A stretch of DNA of 64,000 nucleotides from JADKFD01 sp050250665 (GCA_050250665.1 JBFWOF010000031.1:11126-75125), one strand, 5' to 3'. Numbered from the stretch's first letter, positions 26,285-34,497 are shown. Numbers and translations: made by a program. Notes: a model not told the origin generated them from the letters alone.

Positions 26285-26752
26285 ATGTGGCAATGGCTCA
26301 AGAGTTTGTTCAGCCGCAAAGCCGCAGTTGCCGAGCCTGAACCGCAGATCTGGAATTTCCGGATCAAGGGTGGGCGTGCCGAAATTGGTGCGGTCAACGA
26401 TGCGCTCGAGCGCGCTGCCATGGCCGGTGATGTGCCCGAGCCGGCGATGCGGGCCATGCAGGTGGCACTCGATGAACTGCTGACCAACGCCATCATGCAC
26501 GGCAGCGTCAGCCTCAATGATCCGATGCAGGTGGATCTGATCATCGGTCAGAGTGTGTTGCGGGCGGTCATCGTGCACGCCGGTCCGGCTTTCGATCCCA
26601 CCCAGGTCGAAGCACCCGATCTGGATACCGCGCTTCCCGATCGCGAGATCGGCGGTCTTGGCATCCATCTGGTGCGCTCGATGATGGACGAATTCAGCTA
26701 CGAGCACGCCGACGGCCGCAATGTGCTGAAGCTCGGAAAGAACTTCCGCTAG
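26285..26752 (+). CDS. Anti-sigma-factor-like serine kinase (RsbW/HATPase_c_2)
   Basis: 155 residues. GHKL ATPase fold with an N-box in LDELLTNAIMHG and a G-box in GGLGIHLVRSMMD. RsbW-type kinases phosphorylate anti-anti-sigma proteins or bind sigma factors. No RsbV, sigma factor or PP2C phosphatase gene adjoins it, so its partner is encoded elsewhere. It has a short N-terminal extension (MWQWLKSLFSRKA) that could be amphipathic. ATG at 26285 lies 67 bp after xthA. Confidence 0.8.
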   Translation: MWQWLKSLFSRKAAVAEPEPQIWNFRIKGGRAEIGAVNDALERAAMAGDVPEPAMRAMQVALDELLTNAIMHGSVSLNDPMQVDLIIGQSVLRAVIVHAGPAFDPTQVEAPDLDTALPDREIGGLGIHLVRSMMDEFSYEHADGRNVLKLGKNFR

Positions 26753-26775
26753 ATCGATCCAGCCTGAACGCCCCC

Positions 26776-26838
26776 CTGTGGGAGCGGCTTCAGCCGCGAT
26801 AGTCCCTGCATTCCTGTGGGAGCGGCTTCAGCCGCGAT
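26776..26838. repeat. Two REP units 38 bp apart
   Basis: CTGTGGGAGCGGCTTCAGCC palindromes at 26776-26800 and 26814-26838: the same REP as the array at 21443 but in opposite orientation and with a different 13-bp linker, yet again 38 bp apart. Confidence 0.85.
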
Positions 26839-26898
26839 GCTTCGCTGACGGATTCCCGTCGACCCTGTCGATGCGCTTGTTCGCGCGTGGAACAAAGG

Positions 26899-26996
26899 CG
26901 TCATTGCGAGGAGCGCAGCGACGAAGCAATCCAGTGCTTCTGCGGCTGTGTGTCTGGATTGCTTCCCCCGGATCAAGTCCGGGGTCGCAATGACGC
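26899..26996. repeat. GTCATTGCGAG-type inverted-repeat element, copy 1
   Basis: The element begins GCGTCATTGCGAGGAGCGCA and ends TCGCAATGACGC. Inside, GAAGCAATCCAG faces CTGGATTGCTTC, so the element folds as one long hairpin with CCCCGGATCAAGTCCGGGG as an extra stem. A close copy is at 36707-36802. Confidence 0.85.
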
Positions 26997-27018
26997 CGTG
27001 AAGGGGTGATTCTGCAAA

Positions 27019-27046
27019 CCCGTGCCCCGTGCCCCGTGCCCCGCGC
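27019..27046. repeat. Heptanucleotide tandem repeat (CCCGTGC)x4
   Basis: Three perfect CCCGTGC units and a fourth CCCGCGC, ten bases past the carboxylesterase stop codon on that gene's downstream side. Confidence 0.85.
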
Positions 27047-27056
27047 CTTCGTGCCC

Positions 27057-29417
27057 TCAAAACACCAGATAGCGTGACCAGAAATCGCAGTAGCTCTTCC
27101 GGTAGTTGCTGATCAGACCGCGCCTCTGATCGTCGAATTCGATGGCTACATCGTCGTTCGCCTGTCGCTGCGGCCACGCCGGGTCGTTGCCGCCGTTGGG
27201 GTCGCCGGTCGCGGCAAAGCGGGTCCATTGGCGCTGTACCTGGGCCGAAAGATCGGCCTCGGCCGCGGTGGCACTTGGTGTCGGGCCGAAGACAAAGCCG
27301 ATGTCGGCGCCATGGAAGGCACCATAGACGGCGGCCGGGCCGGCAAAGACATGGGTGTAGACATAGCGCCAGGTCGGGTGGCCGTTGGCGGCGTGGTTGC
27401 GGGAGTAGGCAGCGGCGGGGCAGGCAAACTGCAGATCGTCGAGCAGATCGGCATAGGCGTACCAGGGCTCGGCATAGGCACTGGCCGGATACTGTTGCAG
27501 CACCAGCGCGCCGATGCTGGGGAAGGTCTGTCGGACCAGTTCTTCGTAAGCCGCCGCAGTCGCGGGGCGCGAGCTGACCGGCAGCAAGGAGGTCAGCTCG
27601 TCGGCATTGATGCCGACGATCAGGGGTACCGGTGCGGCAGTGCCGTTCTGCATGGCCAGACCGGGCGCTTCGGTCAGGCTGTGGCGATCGATGACATGGC
27701 CAAAGGTCTCGCCGCTGCGGCCAAAGCCCACCGTAGGTTGGGTGGCCTCGATCAGTGCCTGCCAGGCCAGACCGCGCATGCAGGCCTTGCGATCGTTGAC
27801 GCCGGCACAGCCGGCCAGGCCGATGACCCGATCGCCCTGGGCAAAAGCGCTGCTCTGGCCGGCTGGCGCGCTGTCCAGTTCCGGCAGTGACCGACGGCAG
27901 CCACCACTCTGCATGATCGCGCGCTGGAACAAGCCACGGGCCAGCGGGCTGGCGAGCAGGGCGCAGGTCGAAACGCCGCCTGCCGATTCGCCGAAGATCG
28001 TGACTCGGGAGGGGTCGCCACCGAAGGCAGCGATGTTGTCGCGCACCCATTGCAAGGCCGCGATCTGGTCGAGCAGCCCATAGTTGCCCGCGGTGGGATG
28101 GTCTGTCGATTCACCAGCGAATTCGGACATGGCCACAAAGCCCAAGGGACCGAGTCGGTAGTTGATCGAGACCAGCACCACGCCATCGTCAGCGAGCGTG
28201 GCGCCGTCGTATACCAGACCACCATCGGGGCGCTGCTCGACTGCAGAGCCCTGCACCAGACCGCCGCCATGGATCCAGACCATGACCGGTCGTGCCGCGC
28301 CCGCACGCAATTCGGGTGTCCAGATATTCAGCTGCAGGCAGTCCTCGTCACGCCGGGTCAGGCTGGAATTGTAGAGACCGTCACTCACCGCTTTTTGCGG
28401 GCAGCCAGGCCCGGGCACGCTGGCTGTCAGCGGCTGCGTGCGCGGCAGGGGCGCCTGCGGCGCGCGCCAGCGCAAGGCGGCGAGCGGTGGGGCCACATAG
28501 GGAATGCCCAGCAGGCGCACGCCGCCCGAGGGCAAGGCTTCGCCGACGACCAGGCCTTCGCGCGTGGCCGCGACAGTCGGCGGCGACGGCGATCGGGTCA
28601 GGATCTCGAGCCTGCGGTCAGCGCGGACAAAGCGCCCGCCGGCGCCGTAGGGATAAGTCACATCCAGATCGATGCGATTGCTGCCGACATCATTGCGTGG
28701 GGTTACCAGTTGCAGCTGGACGCTTCCGGCATCTTCCGTCGTCAGAGGCTGGCTGCTGCAGCTGCGGCAATAGCCGCGGGCAAAGCGCAACTGTGGCGCG
28801 TAGGCCGTGGTGCTGACTGCGCTGCTGGCGTAGGCCCAGCGCGGCTTGCCCTCAGCGTCGTAAACGTACAGGGTATGGAAAGCGCTCACTACGCCTGGGC
28901 TACCGAAGAAATAGCCGATCAGGCCCCAGCCACTGTCGTCGTTGCCGCCATACCAGCTGCCGGACAGCGCCGATTCGGGCGCCGTGGTGGCTGGCACGAT
29001 GGGTTCCAGGCACCAGCGCAGCGCCTCGCCGCCGATCTGGAAGCGGAAGTCGTAGAGGCTGCTGGCCCCTGGCCTGGCGCTGCCATTGCCACAGCCGCTG
29101 CTGTCGCTGACGCGGGTCATGCTGGCGTCGGGAAATCGTGCAAACACGGTGGCGGGGGGATTGGCGTCTGCATCGTAGCGGTACTCGCTGATGGCGAGAT
29201 CGCCGCTGTCACCGGACCAGCTGCCGTCGATCAGATACCAGATCGGCTGGCAGTCGTCGGCAAAGCTGAAGAAGGTGCCCACCACGCGGTCGCCGACGAT
29301 CTGCAGATCCAGACCGTGGCCATCGCGATCGCGGTCGAAATACAGGCCGGGTGTCGGCGCCATGGCGGTGGCCACGGACGCCCACCAGAACAACAGTGCT
29401 GCCAATCCCAAGCGCAT
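27057..29417 (-). CDS. Secreted type B carboxylesterase with two N-terminal ESGWG-type modules
   Basis: 786 residues from the ATG at 29417 (signal peptide MRLGLAALLFWWASVATAMA), preceded by AGGAACTC; the frame is open to 29486. Two modules occupy the N-terminal region: GLYFDRDRDGHGLDLQ with QPIWYLIDGSW, and GSWYGGNDDSGWGLIGYFFG with GKPRWAYAS. Then a full alpha/beta-hydrolase of the carboxylesterase/cholinesterase family: EDCLQLNIWTP, WIHGGGLVQGS (oxyanion), the nucleophile Ser in FGESAGG, and a catalytic His in AFHGADIGF. The substrate is an ester, not identifiable. It ends in a spacer with heptamers, REP and hairpin elements and no gene (26753-27056). Confidence 0.88.
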   Translation of the reverse strand: MRLGLAALLFWWASVATAMAPTPGLYFDRDRDGHGLDLQIVGDRVVGTFFSFADDCQPIWYLIDGSWSGDSGDLAISEYRYDADANPPATVFARFPDASMTRVSDSSGCGNGSARPGASSLYDFRFQIGGEALRWCLEPIVPATTAPESALSGSWYGGNDDSGWGLIGYFFGSPGVVSAFHTLYVYDAEGKPRWAYASSAVSTTAYAPQLRFARGYCRSCSSQPLTTEDAGSVQLQLVTPRNDVGSNRIDLDVTYPYGAGGRFVRADRRLEILTRSPSPPTVAATREGLVVGEALPSGGVRLLGIPYVAPPLAALRWRAPQAPLPRTQPLTASVPGPGCPQKAVSDGLYNSSLTRRDEDCLQLNIWTPELRAGAARPVMVWIHGGGLVQGSAVEQRPDGGLVYDGATLADDGVVLVSINYRLGPLGFVAMSEFAGESTDHPTAGNYGLLDQIAALQWVRDNIAAFGGDPSRVTIFGESAGGVSTCALLASPLARGLFQRAIMQSGGCRRSLPELDSAPAGQSSAFAQGDRVIGLAGCAGVNDRKACMRGLAWQALIEATQPTVGFGRSGETFGHVIDRHSLTEAPGLAMQNGTAAPVPLIVGINADELTSLLPVSSRPATAAAYEELVRQTFPSIGALVLQQYPASAYAEPWYAYADLLDDLQFACPAAAYSRNHAANGHPTWRYVYTHVFAGPAAVYGAFHGADIGFVFGPTPSATAAEADLSAQVQRQWTRFAATGDPNGGNDPAWPQRQANDDVAIEFDDQRRGLISNYRKSYCDFWSRYLVF

Positions 29418-29751
29418 GGCATGAGTTCCTTGAAGTTCCAATAGCCAACGTCTGCAAGCGACAGCGGTTGACCGATCGGGCCACACCGCCCGGAAAGCCT
29501 ACCGCTGGTCGGGAACCGGTCGTGTGAACGAGACTTTTGCGGCGCTGGCGACATCTGGTGCATGGGCATGCTTGCTGACAGTCCGATTCTGGCAACAGGA
29601 TCAGGACCCCTTTGGCGCACTGGCATGCCTGGCGCTCCCGTCGCAGCGATTACCCCCGTGGTCGCTGCGGCGGGACTTCCTTGGCGGGTCGCGAGGATGC
29701 CCAGTATGGCTCGATTCGAGCCGCTGATCGGCGATCCCGGTGTATCAACGC

Positions 29752-29780
29752 TTGCCGTATCCGCCCCCCTTCCCTAAACT
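29752..29780 (+). promoter_or_regulatory. Likely sigma70 promoter of tRNA-Lys
   Basis: TTGCCG at 29752-29757 and TAAACT at 29775-29780 are 17 bp apart, and the GC-rich discriminator TTCCGCG follows, as in stable-RNA promoters. The tRNA begins at 29800. The preceding 29418-29751 holds no gene that I can support. Confidence 0.6.
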
Positions 29781-29799
29781 TCCGCGCCCGGCTTGCAGT

Positions 29800-29874
<75 letters not shown>

Positions 29875-29951
29875 TTCGCTCGCGCAATCCCGGTCGCCAC
29901 GCTGCGCGCCGGGCTCAGACCTCCCGAATCTTCCTCCTTCAGCAGGTTCCG

Positions 29952-31292
29952 ATGAGCATTCGCGTCCTCACCGGCATCAAGCCGACTGGCACACCGCATC
30001 TGGGCAATTATGTCGGCGCCATCCGGCCGGCCATCGCGGCCAGCCTCGATCCGGGCATCGAGTCCTTTTATTTCCTGGCCGATTACCACGCCCTCGCCGG
30101 CTCTGCCGATGCCGAGCGCGTGCATCGATCGACACTGGAAGTGGCCGCCAGCTGGCTGGCAGCAGGCCTCGATCCGGCGCGCGTGCATTTCTACCGCCAG
30201 TCCGATCTGCCTGAGGTCACCGAACTGACCTGGCTGCTGTCCTGTGTCACCGCCAAGGGACTGCTCAATCGTGCCCACGCCTACAAGGCGGCGGTCGATG
30301 TCAATCTGGCGGCGGGTCTCGATGCCGATCACGGCATTGCCATGGGCCTGTACCTGTATCCGGTGCTGATGGCCGCCGACATCCTGATGTTCAACGCCCA
30401 TCGGGTGCCGGTGGGCCGCGACCAGATCCAGCACATCGAGATCGCGCGCGATCTGGCGCAACGCTTCAATCATCTGCACGGCGGCGACTACTTCACGCTG
30501 CCCGAGGCCGCCATCGAGGAGCACACCGCGGTGCTGCCGGGTCTGGACGGTCGCAAGATGAGCAAGAGCTACGACAACGTCATCCCGCTCTGGGGCAGCA
30601 GCAAGGCGCTGCGGGCATCGATCTTCGCGATGGTCACCAATTCGCAGGCGCCGGGCGAGCCCAAGGATCCGCAGAGCTCCTCGCTGTTCCAGCTCTATCA
30701 GGCTTTCGCCAGCGCGGCGGAGACCGAGGGCCTGCGCCAGGCCTATGCCGAGGGTATCTCCTGGGGCGATGCCAAGCAGCGCGTGTTTGAGCGCCTAGAC
30801 GCCGAACTCGCCCCGGCGCGCGAGCGCTACATCAGTCTGGTGACTCGACCGCAGGAGATCGAAGGGATTCTGCAGGCCGGTGCCGATCGCCTGCGACCCC
30901 AGGCGCGGGCGCTGCTGGACCGGCTGCGCGACGCCGTGGGCCTGCGCTCCCTGAACCGCCTGCAGGCACCCGCAGCCGCGCCCAAGGCTGCGAAGAAGGC
31001 CAAGCTGCCGCGCTTCGTGCAGTTCAAGGAGCCCGACGGCAAGCTCAACTTCAAGTTCTTTGCCGCCGGCGGCGAGTTGCTGCTGACCGGCATCGGCTAT
31101 GCAGATGCCAGGGCCAGCGCGGCTGCGATGAGTGCGCTGCGAGCCGATGGCGCACTGCAGTTGCAGGGCGTGGACCTGTTGATCGACGGCTCCGCCGTGG
31201 CCGTGCTGGCCGCAGCGCCGGAGCAGGCTGCGGCAGGCTTTGCGGCGGTCAGCGCAGCGCTGGCAGAACTCGCCGCTGCAGACAGCGAATAG
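29952..31292 (+). CDS. trpS: Tryptophanyl-tRNA synthetase with C-terminal extension
   Basis: 446 residues. Class I aminoacyl-tRNA synthetase: the HIGH-type motif is in TGTPHLGNYVG (residues 12-22) and the KMSKS motif at residues 202-206 (KMSKSYDN). It charges tRNA-Trp. The first about 335 residues are the usual enzyme; an Ala/Lys linker (AAAPKAAKKAKLP) leads to about 95 extra residues. That tail, with FKFFAAGGELLLTGIGYADA, resembles the YegP/DUF1508 fold pattern by eye. ATG at 29952 begins MSIRVLTGIKPTG; the frame is open upstream across the tRNA and is not coding there. Confidence 0.93.
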   Translation: MSIRVLTGIKPTGTPHLGNYVGAIRPAIAASLDPGIESFYFLADYHALAGSADAERVHRSTLEVAASWLAAGLDPARVHFYRQSDLPEVTELTWLLSCVTAKGLLNRAHAYKAAVDVNLAAGLDADHGIAMGLYLYPVLMAADILMFNAHRVPVGRDQIQHIEIARDLAQRFNHLHGGDYFTLPEAAIEEHTAVLPGLDGRKMSKSYDNVIPLWGSSKALRASIFAMVTNSQAPGEPKDPQSSSLFQLYQAFASAAETEGLRQAYAEGISWGDAKQRVFERLDAELAPARERYISLVTRPQEIEGILQAGADRLRPQARALLDRLRDAVGLRSLNRLQAPAAAPKAAKKAKLPRFVQFKEPDGKLNFKFFAAGGELLLTGIGYADARASAAAMSALRADGALQLQGVDLLIDGSAVAVLAAAPEQAAAGFAAVSAALAELAAADSE

Positions 31293-31297
31293 CGTCG

Positions 31298-31588
31298 ATG
31301 GCGGGACTGGTCGGCATCCTGTTGCTCGCGCCGCTGCTGGCGGTGCTGATGGGCATCTACTGGTTTGCCGCCACCCGAACGCCGCGCACTGCAAAGCTGC
31401 AGCGCTATGACCGTCTCGCTCTGGTCACGTCAGCCGCGCTGACCGTGCTCGCCATCGTGCTCTGCCAGCACTACGCGCCGGCCGCGCGCGGTCCGATCTG
31501 GCCGCATGTGTACGCCGCACTGGGCGGATTCTTCATGATGCTGGCGGCGCTCGGCTGCGCCTGGTGGCTGCGGCCCAGACAGGTCTGA
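31298..31588 (+). CDS. Small three-helix membrane protein, hypothetical
   Basis: 96 residues with three hydrophobic segments (LVGILLLAPLLAVLMGIYWF, LALVTSAALTVLAIVLC, VYAALGGFFMMLAALGCAWW). It starts 5 bp after the trpS stop and is probably translationally coupled to it. No known family recognised. Confidence 0.65.
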   Translation: MAGLVGILLLAPLLAVLMGIYWFAATRTPRTAKLQRYDRLALVTSAALTVLAIVLCQHYAPAARGPIWPHVYAALGGFFMMLAALGCAWWLRPRQV

Positions 31589-31621
31589 CGCGGATCAGCA
31601 GGCGCCGCCGTCGGGCTTCAG

Positions 31622-31672
31622 CCAAGAGCGGGACGCGAAGGGCGCGAAGGAAGAGCAGAAAGGTCGCGAAGG
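31622..31672. repeat. Degenerate GACGCGAAG nonamer element, copy 1
   Basis: GAGCGGGACGCGAAGGGCGC and further GCGAAGG units. Related copies are at 37326-37376 and, inverted, at 54174-54224. Each shows GGGACGC, then AAAGG-x-CGC at the same distance. Confidence 0.75.
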
Positions 31673-31734
31673 AGAGCGAAGCAGTTGATGGCGGTTCTTC
31701 GTGCACCCAGCTCGCACAAGTCTCGTCCGGTAGG

Positions 31735-31814
31735 CTGAGGGTGCCGCCCAGCGGCGCCGCTTTGTCTGGGCATGTAGATCAAAAGCGGCCGCGCAGGCGC
31801 GCGTCCCTCCTCAA
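31735..31814. repeat. 80-bp dispersed element with inverted ends, copy 2
   Basis: CTGAGGGTGCCGCCCAGCGG to CGCGTCCCTCCTCAA; the right half is almost identical to copy 1 (1327-1407). Together with two other repeats it fills most of the 297-bp gap 31589-31885 between the small membrane protein and the transporter gene. Confidence 0.8.
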
Positions 31815-31850
31815 CGCGGTCCCGCGGCCGTTCTGGCCGCCAACCATGAG

Positions 31851-31885
31851 CAACAACCAACAACCGACAACCGACAACCGACAAC
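31851..31885. repeat. Heptanucleotide repeat, five units, touching a stop codon
   Basis: Two CAACAAC units and three CGACAAC units in a row. The stop codon of the minus-strand transporter is 31886-31888, so the array begins immediately after it: the message would read TAG followed by GTTGTCG x3 and GTTGTTG x2. Confidence 0.92.
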
Positions 31886-33199
31886 CTATACCGGCTTCTC
31901 GCCGTCGGTCTCGTTCACATAGCCGCGCCGCACCAGCAGCATGAACAGCACGATGCCGGGAAGGGCCAGCAGCGTGGTCAGTAGATAGAACTGCACATAG
32001 CCGAGGGACTGGATCAGCGCGCCGGCGGACGTGCCGGTGACAAAGCGCCCGACCACGCTGGCGCCGGCCGAGATCAGCGCGTACTGGCTGGCGGTGAAGC
32101 GCAGATCGCACAGCGCCGAGAAATAGGCGACCACGCACACGCCGCCGGCGCCGCTGGCGAAGTTCTCGAAGCCGATGGCGGCGGCCATGAAGGCATTGGA
32201 GTGCCCGATCTGGGCCAGGCCGGCGAAGCTCAGGTTGGACACCGCCATCAGCCACAGGCACCAGATCACCGATCGGCGCACGCCCATGCGGGCATACATG
32301 GCACCGCCAACGAAGATGCCGATCAGATAGGCCCAGAAGCCCATGCCGACGTCGTAGGCGGCAATCTCGGTGTTGCTGAACCCGAGGTCATCAAAGAGCA
32401 ATCTGAAGGTCAGATTGGCCAGGGTGTCGCCGATCTTGTGGAGCAGCACAAAGAGCAGCACCAACAGGGCGCCGCGTCTTTGAAAGAACTCGATCAGCGG
32501 CTCGCTGATCGAGCGCCAGAGTTCGGCCAGACCACTGCGGTGGGCCACCTCACGATGTCTGGAGGGTTCGCCCATGAACAGGGTGCTGAGCATCGCCGGC
32601 AGCGCAAACACGGCGCAGACCGCATAGGCCCATTGCCAGCCTGCAACTTCGGCGACCACTAGCGCCAACGCGCCGGCGGCCACCGAGCCGATACGCCAGC
32701 CGTACTGCGACATGCCTGCACCTACACCCAGTTGCCGCGGGCTCAGCAACTCGATGCGATAGGCGTCGATGACGATATCGAAACTGGCGCCGGCCACGCC
32801 GACCAGGATGGCCGCCTGTGCGGTTGCCCACAGGCTGGCCTTGGGATCGACCAGCGCCAGATTGACCACGGCGGCCATCACCAGCGTGCCGGTAACCCAC
32901 AGCCAGGACACGCGCTGTCCCAGATGGCCGATCAGCGGCAGGCGTACGCCATCAATGATCCAGGCCCACAGGAACTTCAGGTTGTAGACCAGGAAGGCCA
33001 GCGAGAAGGCGGTCACGGCTTTCTTGTCGATGCCATCCTGCGCCAGACGCGTGGTCAGCGTGGCCCCGATCATGGCGTAGGGGAAACCGGAGGAAATACC
33101 CAGGAACAGCGCCGCCAACGGTGCCGATTCGGTGTAGGGACGGAGGCCAGCCGGCAAATGCCGACGCCAATCCTGCTTTGGGATGATGTCTTCGCTCAT
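31886..33199 (-). CDS. AmpG-type MFS permease (muropeptide or related transporter)
   Basis: 437 residues, about 12 transmembrane helices. The N-terminal ALFLGISSGFPYAMIGATLT and the conserved IDAYRIELL and GAGMSQYGWRIGS segments match the AmpG/PAT branch of MFS, which imports anhydromuropeptides from cell-wall recycling. Assignment to AmpG itself rather than another PAT member is probable, not certain. Monocistronic; the upstream gene is divergent. Confidence 0.8.
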   Translation of the reverse strand: MSEDIIPKQDWRRHLPAGLRPYTESAPLAALFLGISSGFPYAMIGATLTTRLAQDGIDKKAVTAFSLAFLVYNLKFLWAWIIDGVRLPLIGHLGQRVSWLWVTGTLVMAAVVNLALVDPKASLWATAQAAILVGVAGASFDIVIDAYRIELLSPRQLGVGAGMSQYGWRIGSVAAGALALVVAEVAGWQWAYAVCAVFALPAMLSTLFMGEPSRHREVAHRSGLAELWRSISEPLIEFFQRRGALLVLLFVLLHKIGDTLANLTFRLLFDDLGFSNTEIAAYDVGMGFWAYLIGIFVGGAMYARMGVRRSVIWCLWLMAVSNLSFAGLAQIGHSNAFMAAAIGFENFASGAGGVCVVAYFSALCDLRFTASQYALISAGASVVGRFVTGTSAGALIQSLGYVQFYLLTTLLALPGIVLFMLLVRRGYVNETDGEKPV

Positions 33200-33377
33200 C
33201 TGTACAGACTACGAGATCAGTCGATCGCTGCGGGTGGCCGCCGCCGCAGCGTCGCTGTTGCCCGCAAACCGGCCCGGATTGGCCCCGCTGTGCGCTTCAT
33301 CACGTCTGCTTTCTGGACAGATGGGCGCCGTCATCGCAGCATTGAGGTCTGGGACCGCACGGAGATATCGTCAGTAC

Positions 33378-33647
33378 ATGCCGGATTATCTGGTCAGAGG
33401 CATCGACGAAAAACTGGCACTGCGCATCAAGGATTATGCGCGGGATCGGCAGGTGACCCTGAATGACGGCGTTCTGGAACTGATCTCGGCGGGCCTGGAC
33501 TCGCGGGCCTCGCGGGTGGCTCTCAGCGGTGGCGCCCGCGCCGAAGAAATCGAATCGGAAGTGCGCATGCTCGGCGGCAGCTGGAATTCCGACGAAGCCA
33601 GCGCCTTCGCCGACGCCCTGCGGGCGCTGGAGCGCCTGCCGCGCTGA
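33378..33647 (+). CDS. Small ribbon-helix-helix-like protein
   Basis: 89 residues from the ATG at 33378. Residues 1-40 (MPDYLVRGIDEKLALRIKDY, then a second helix with TLNDGVLELISAGL) fit a beta-helix-helix RHH DNA-binding fold like CopG/Arc or FitA-type antitoxins. No toxin gene lies on either side, so an antitoxin role is not supported here. The longer frame from 33183 overlaps the divergent transporter start and lacks family support. Confidence 0.55.
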   Translation: MPDYLVRGIDEKLALRIKDYARDRQVTLNDGVLELISAGLDSRASRVALSGGARAEEIESEVRMLGGSWNSDEASAFADALRALERLPR

Positions 33648-33690
33648 GTCGGCCGGTCACTGACCGTCGGCCATGAATCGGCGTGCGCTG

Positions 33691-33844
33691 GCGTAGGCCG
33701 GGTCCTTCGCGTCGACGGGCTTTGATCGAGCCGCACTCCACACACGCGAGGCGCCCGGCGCCTTGCCACAAAGCCGCCGCCGCCGGCGCGAATACCCTCG
33801 GGCGTTCACCAACGTCCACGCGCGCCGGAGCCGCGCTACGGCTG
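33691..33844. repeat. 154-bp direct repeat, copy A
   Basis: Runs from GCGTAGGCCGGGTCC to GCCGGAGCCGCGCTACGGCT. Copy B at 33936-34089 differs from it at about two positions. The 33648-34527 gap (880 bp) is made mainly of such repeats and holds no gene I can support; the open frames there are repeat artefacts. Confidence 0.92.
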
Positions 33845-33935
33845 AGTGAATGTAGGTCACGTTGACCGCAAGGCGGTCTACGTGACATCGGTGTAGCCAC
33901 TTGGTGGGTTTGGTCGGGTATCGGTTGAGCGGCAG

Positions 33936-34089
33936 GCGTAGGCCGGGTCCTTCGCGTCGACGGGCTTTGATCGAGCCGCAATCCACACACGCGAGGCGCC
34001 CGGCGCCTTGCCACAAAGCCGCGGCCGCCGGCGCGAATACCCTCGGGCGTTCACCAACGTCCACGCGCGCCGGAGCCGCGCTACGGCTG
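33936..34089. repeat. 154-bp direct repeat, copy B
   Basis: Same length as copy A and 245 bp downstream of it. The termini (CGTAGGCCGGGTC and GGAGCCGCGCTAC) are shared, in the opposite orientation, with the 235-bp tandem unit at 61768-62457. Confidence 0.92.
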
Positions 34090-34189
34090 CGGCAATTTCG
34101 CCGAATGATGCTTCGCTGTGCTCTCCATGAGCCCATGTCATAAGTGATTGATTTGGAATCAGTATGCGTGCAACGTCGACGTTGTTCAC

Positions 34190-34267
34190 CTGTAGGAGCG
34201 CCCTTGCGGCGCGACCGCTGCGGCGGACGTGCGGCTGGCCGGTCGCGACGCGAGGTCGCTCCTACAG
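34190..34267. repeat. REP-like inverted repeat (CTGTAGGAGCG)
   Basis: CTGTAGGAGCG at 34190 and CGCTCCTACAG ending at 34267 bound a GC-rich interior with further stems, as in paired REP sequences. Confidence 0.75.
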
Positions 34268-34416
34268 GCAAGCTCGTGATTCATGGGCTGTGGACAGTGT
34301 CGGGCCGACACACGCGGCTCCGAATGACCGCGGCTCTTGTAGGTCCAGACTTGTCTGGACGCTCCTGGCGAGGGCTGAAGAAACCTCCTCCCTGGTTTTG
34401 ATGATGGCCAACAGGC

Positions 34417-34497
34417 GTAGCCCGAAGTGCGCGCAGCGCTCTGCGGGCGCTGACGCGAAAGCACCCCGCTGAGCCGCTGCGCGGCACAACGGGCTAC
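34417..34497. repeat. Inverted repeat with GTAGCCCG ends
   Basis: GTAGCCCG (34417-34424) and CGGGCTAC (34490-34497), with CGCGCAGCG and CGCTGCGCG also facing each other inside. A third palindrome type in the same gap. Confidence 0.65.

Noticed and set aside
28050..29444. 464-residue plus-strand open frame
   Set aside because: Antisense to the carboxylesterase; Gln/Ala-rich with no motif.
33378..33647. Toxin-antitoxin pair
   Set aside because: Only an RHH-like protein is present; the next 880 bp hold repeats and no toxin gene.
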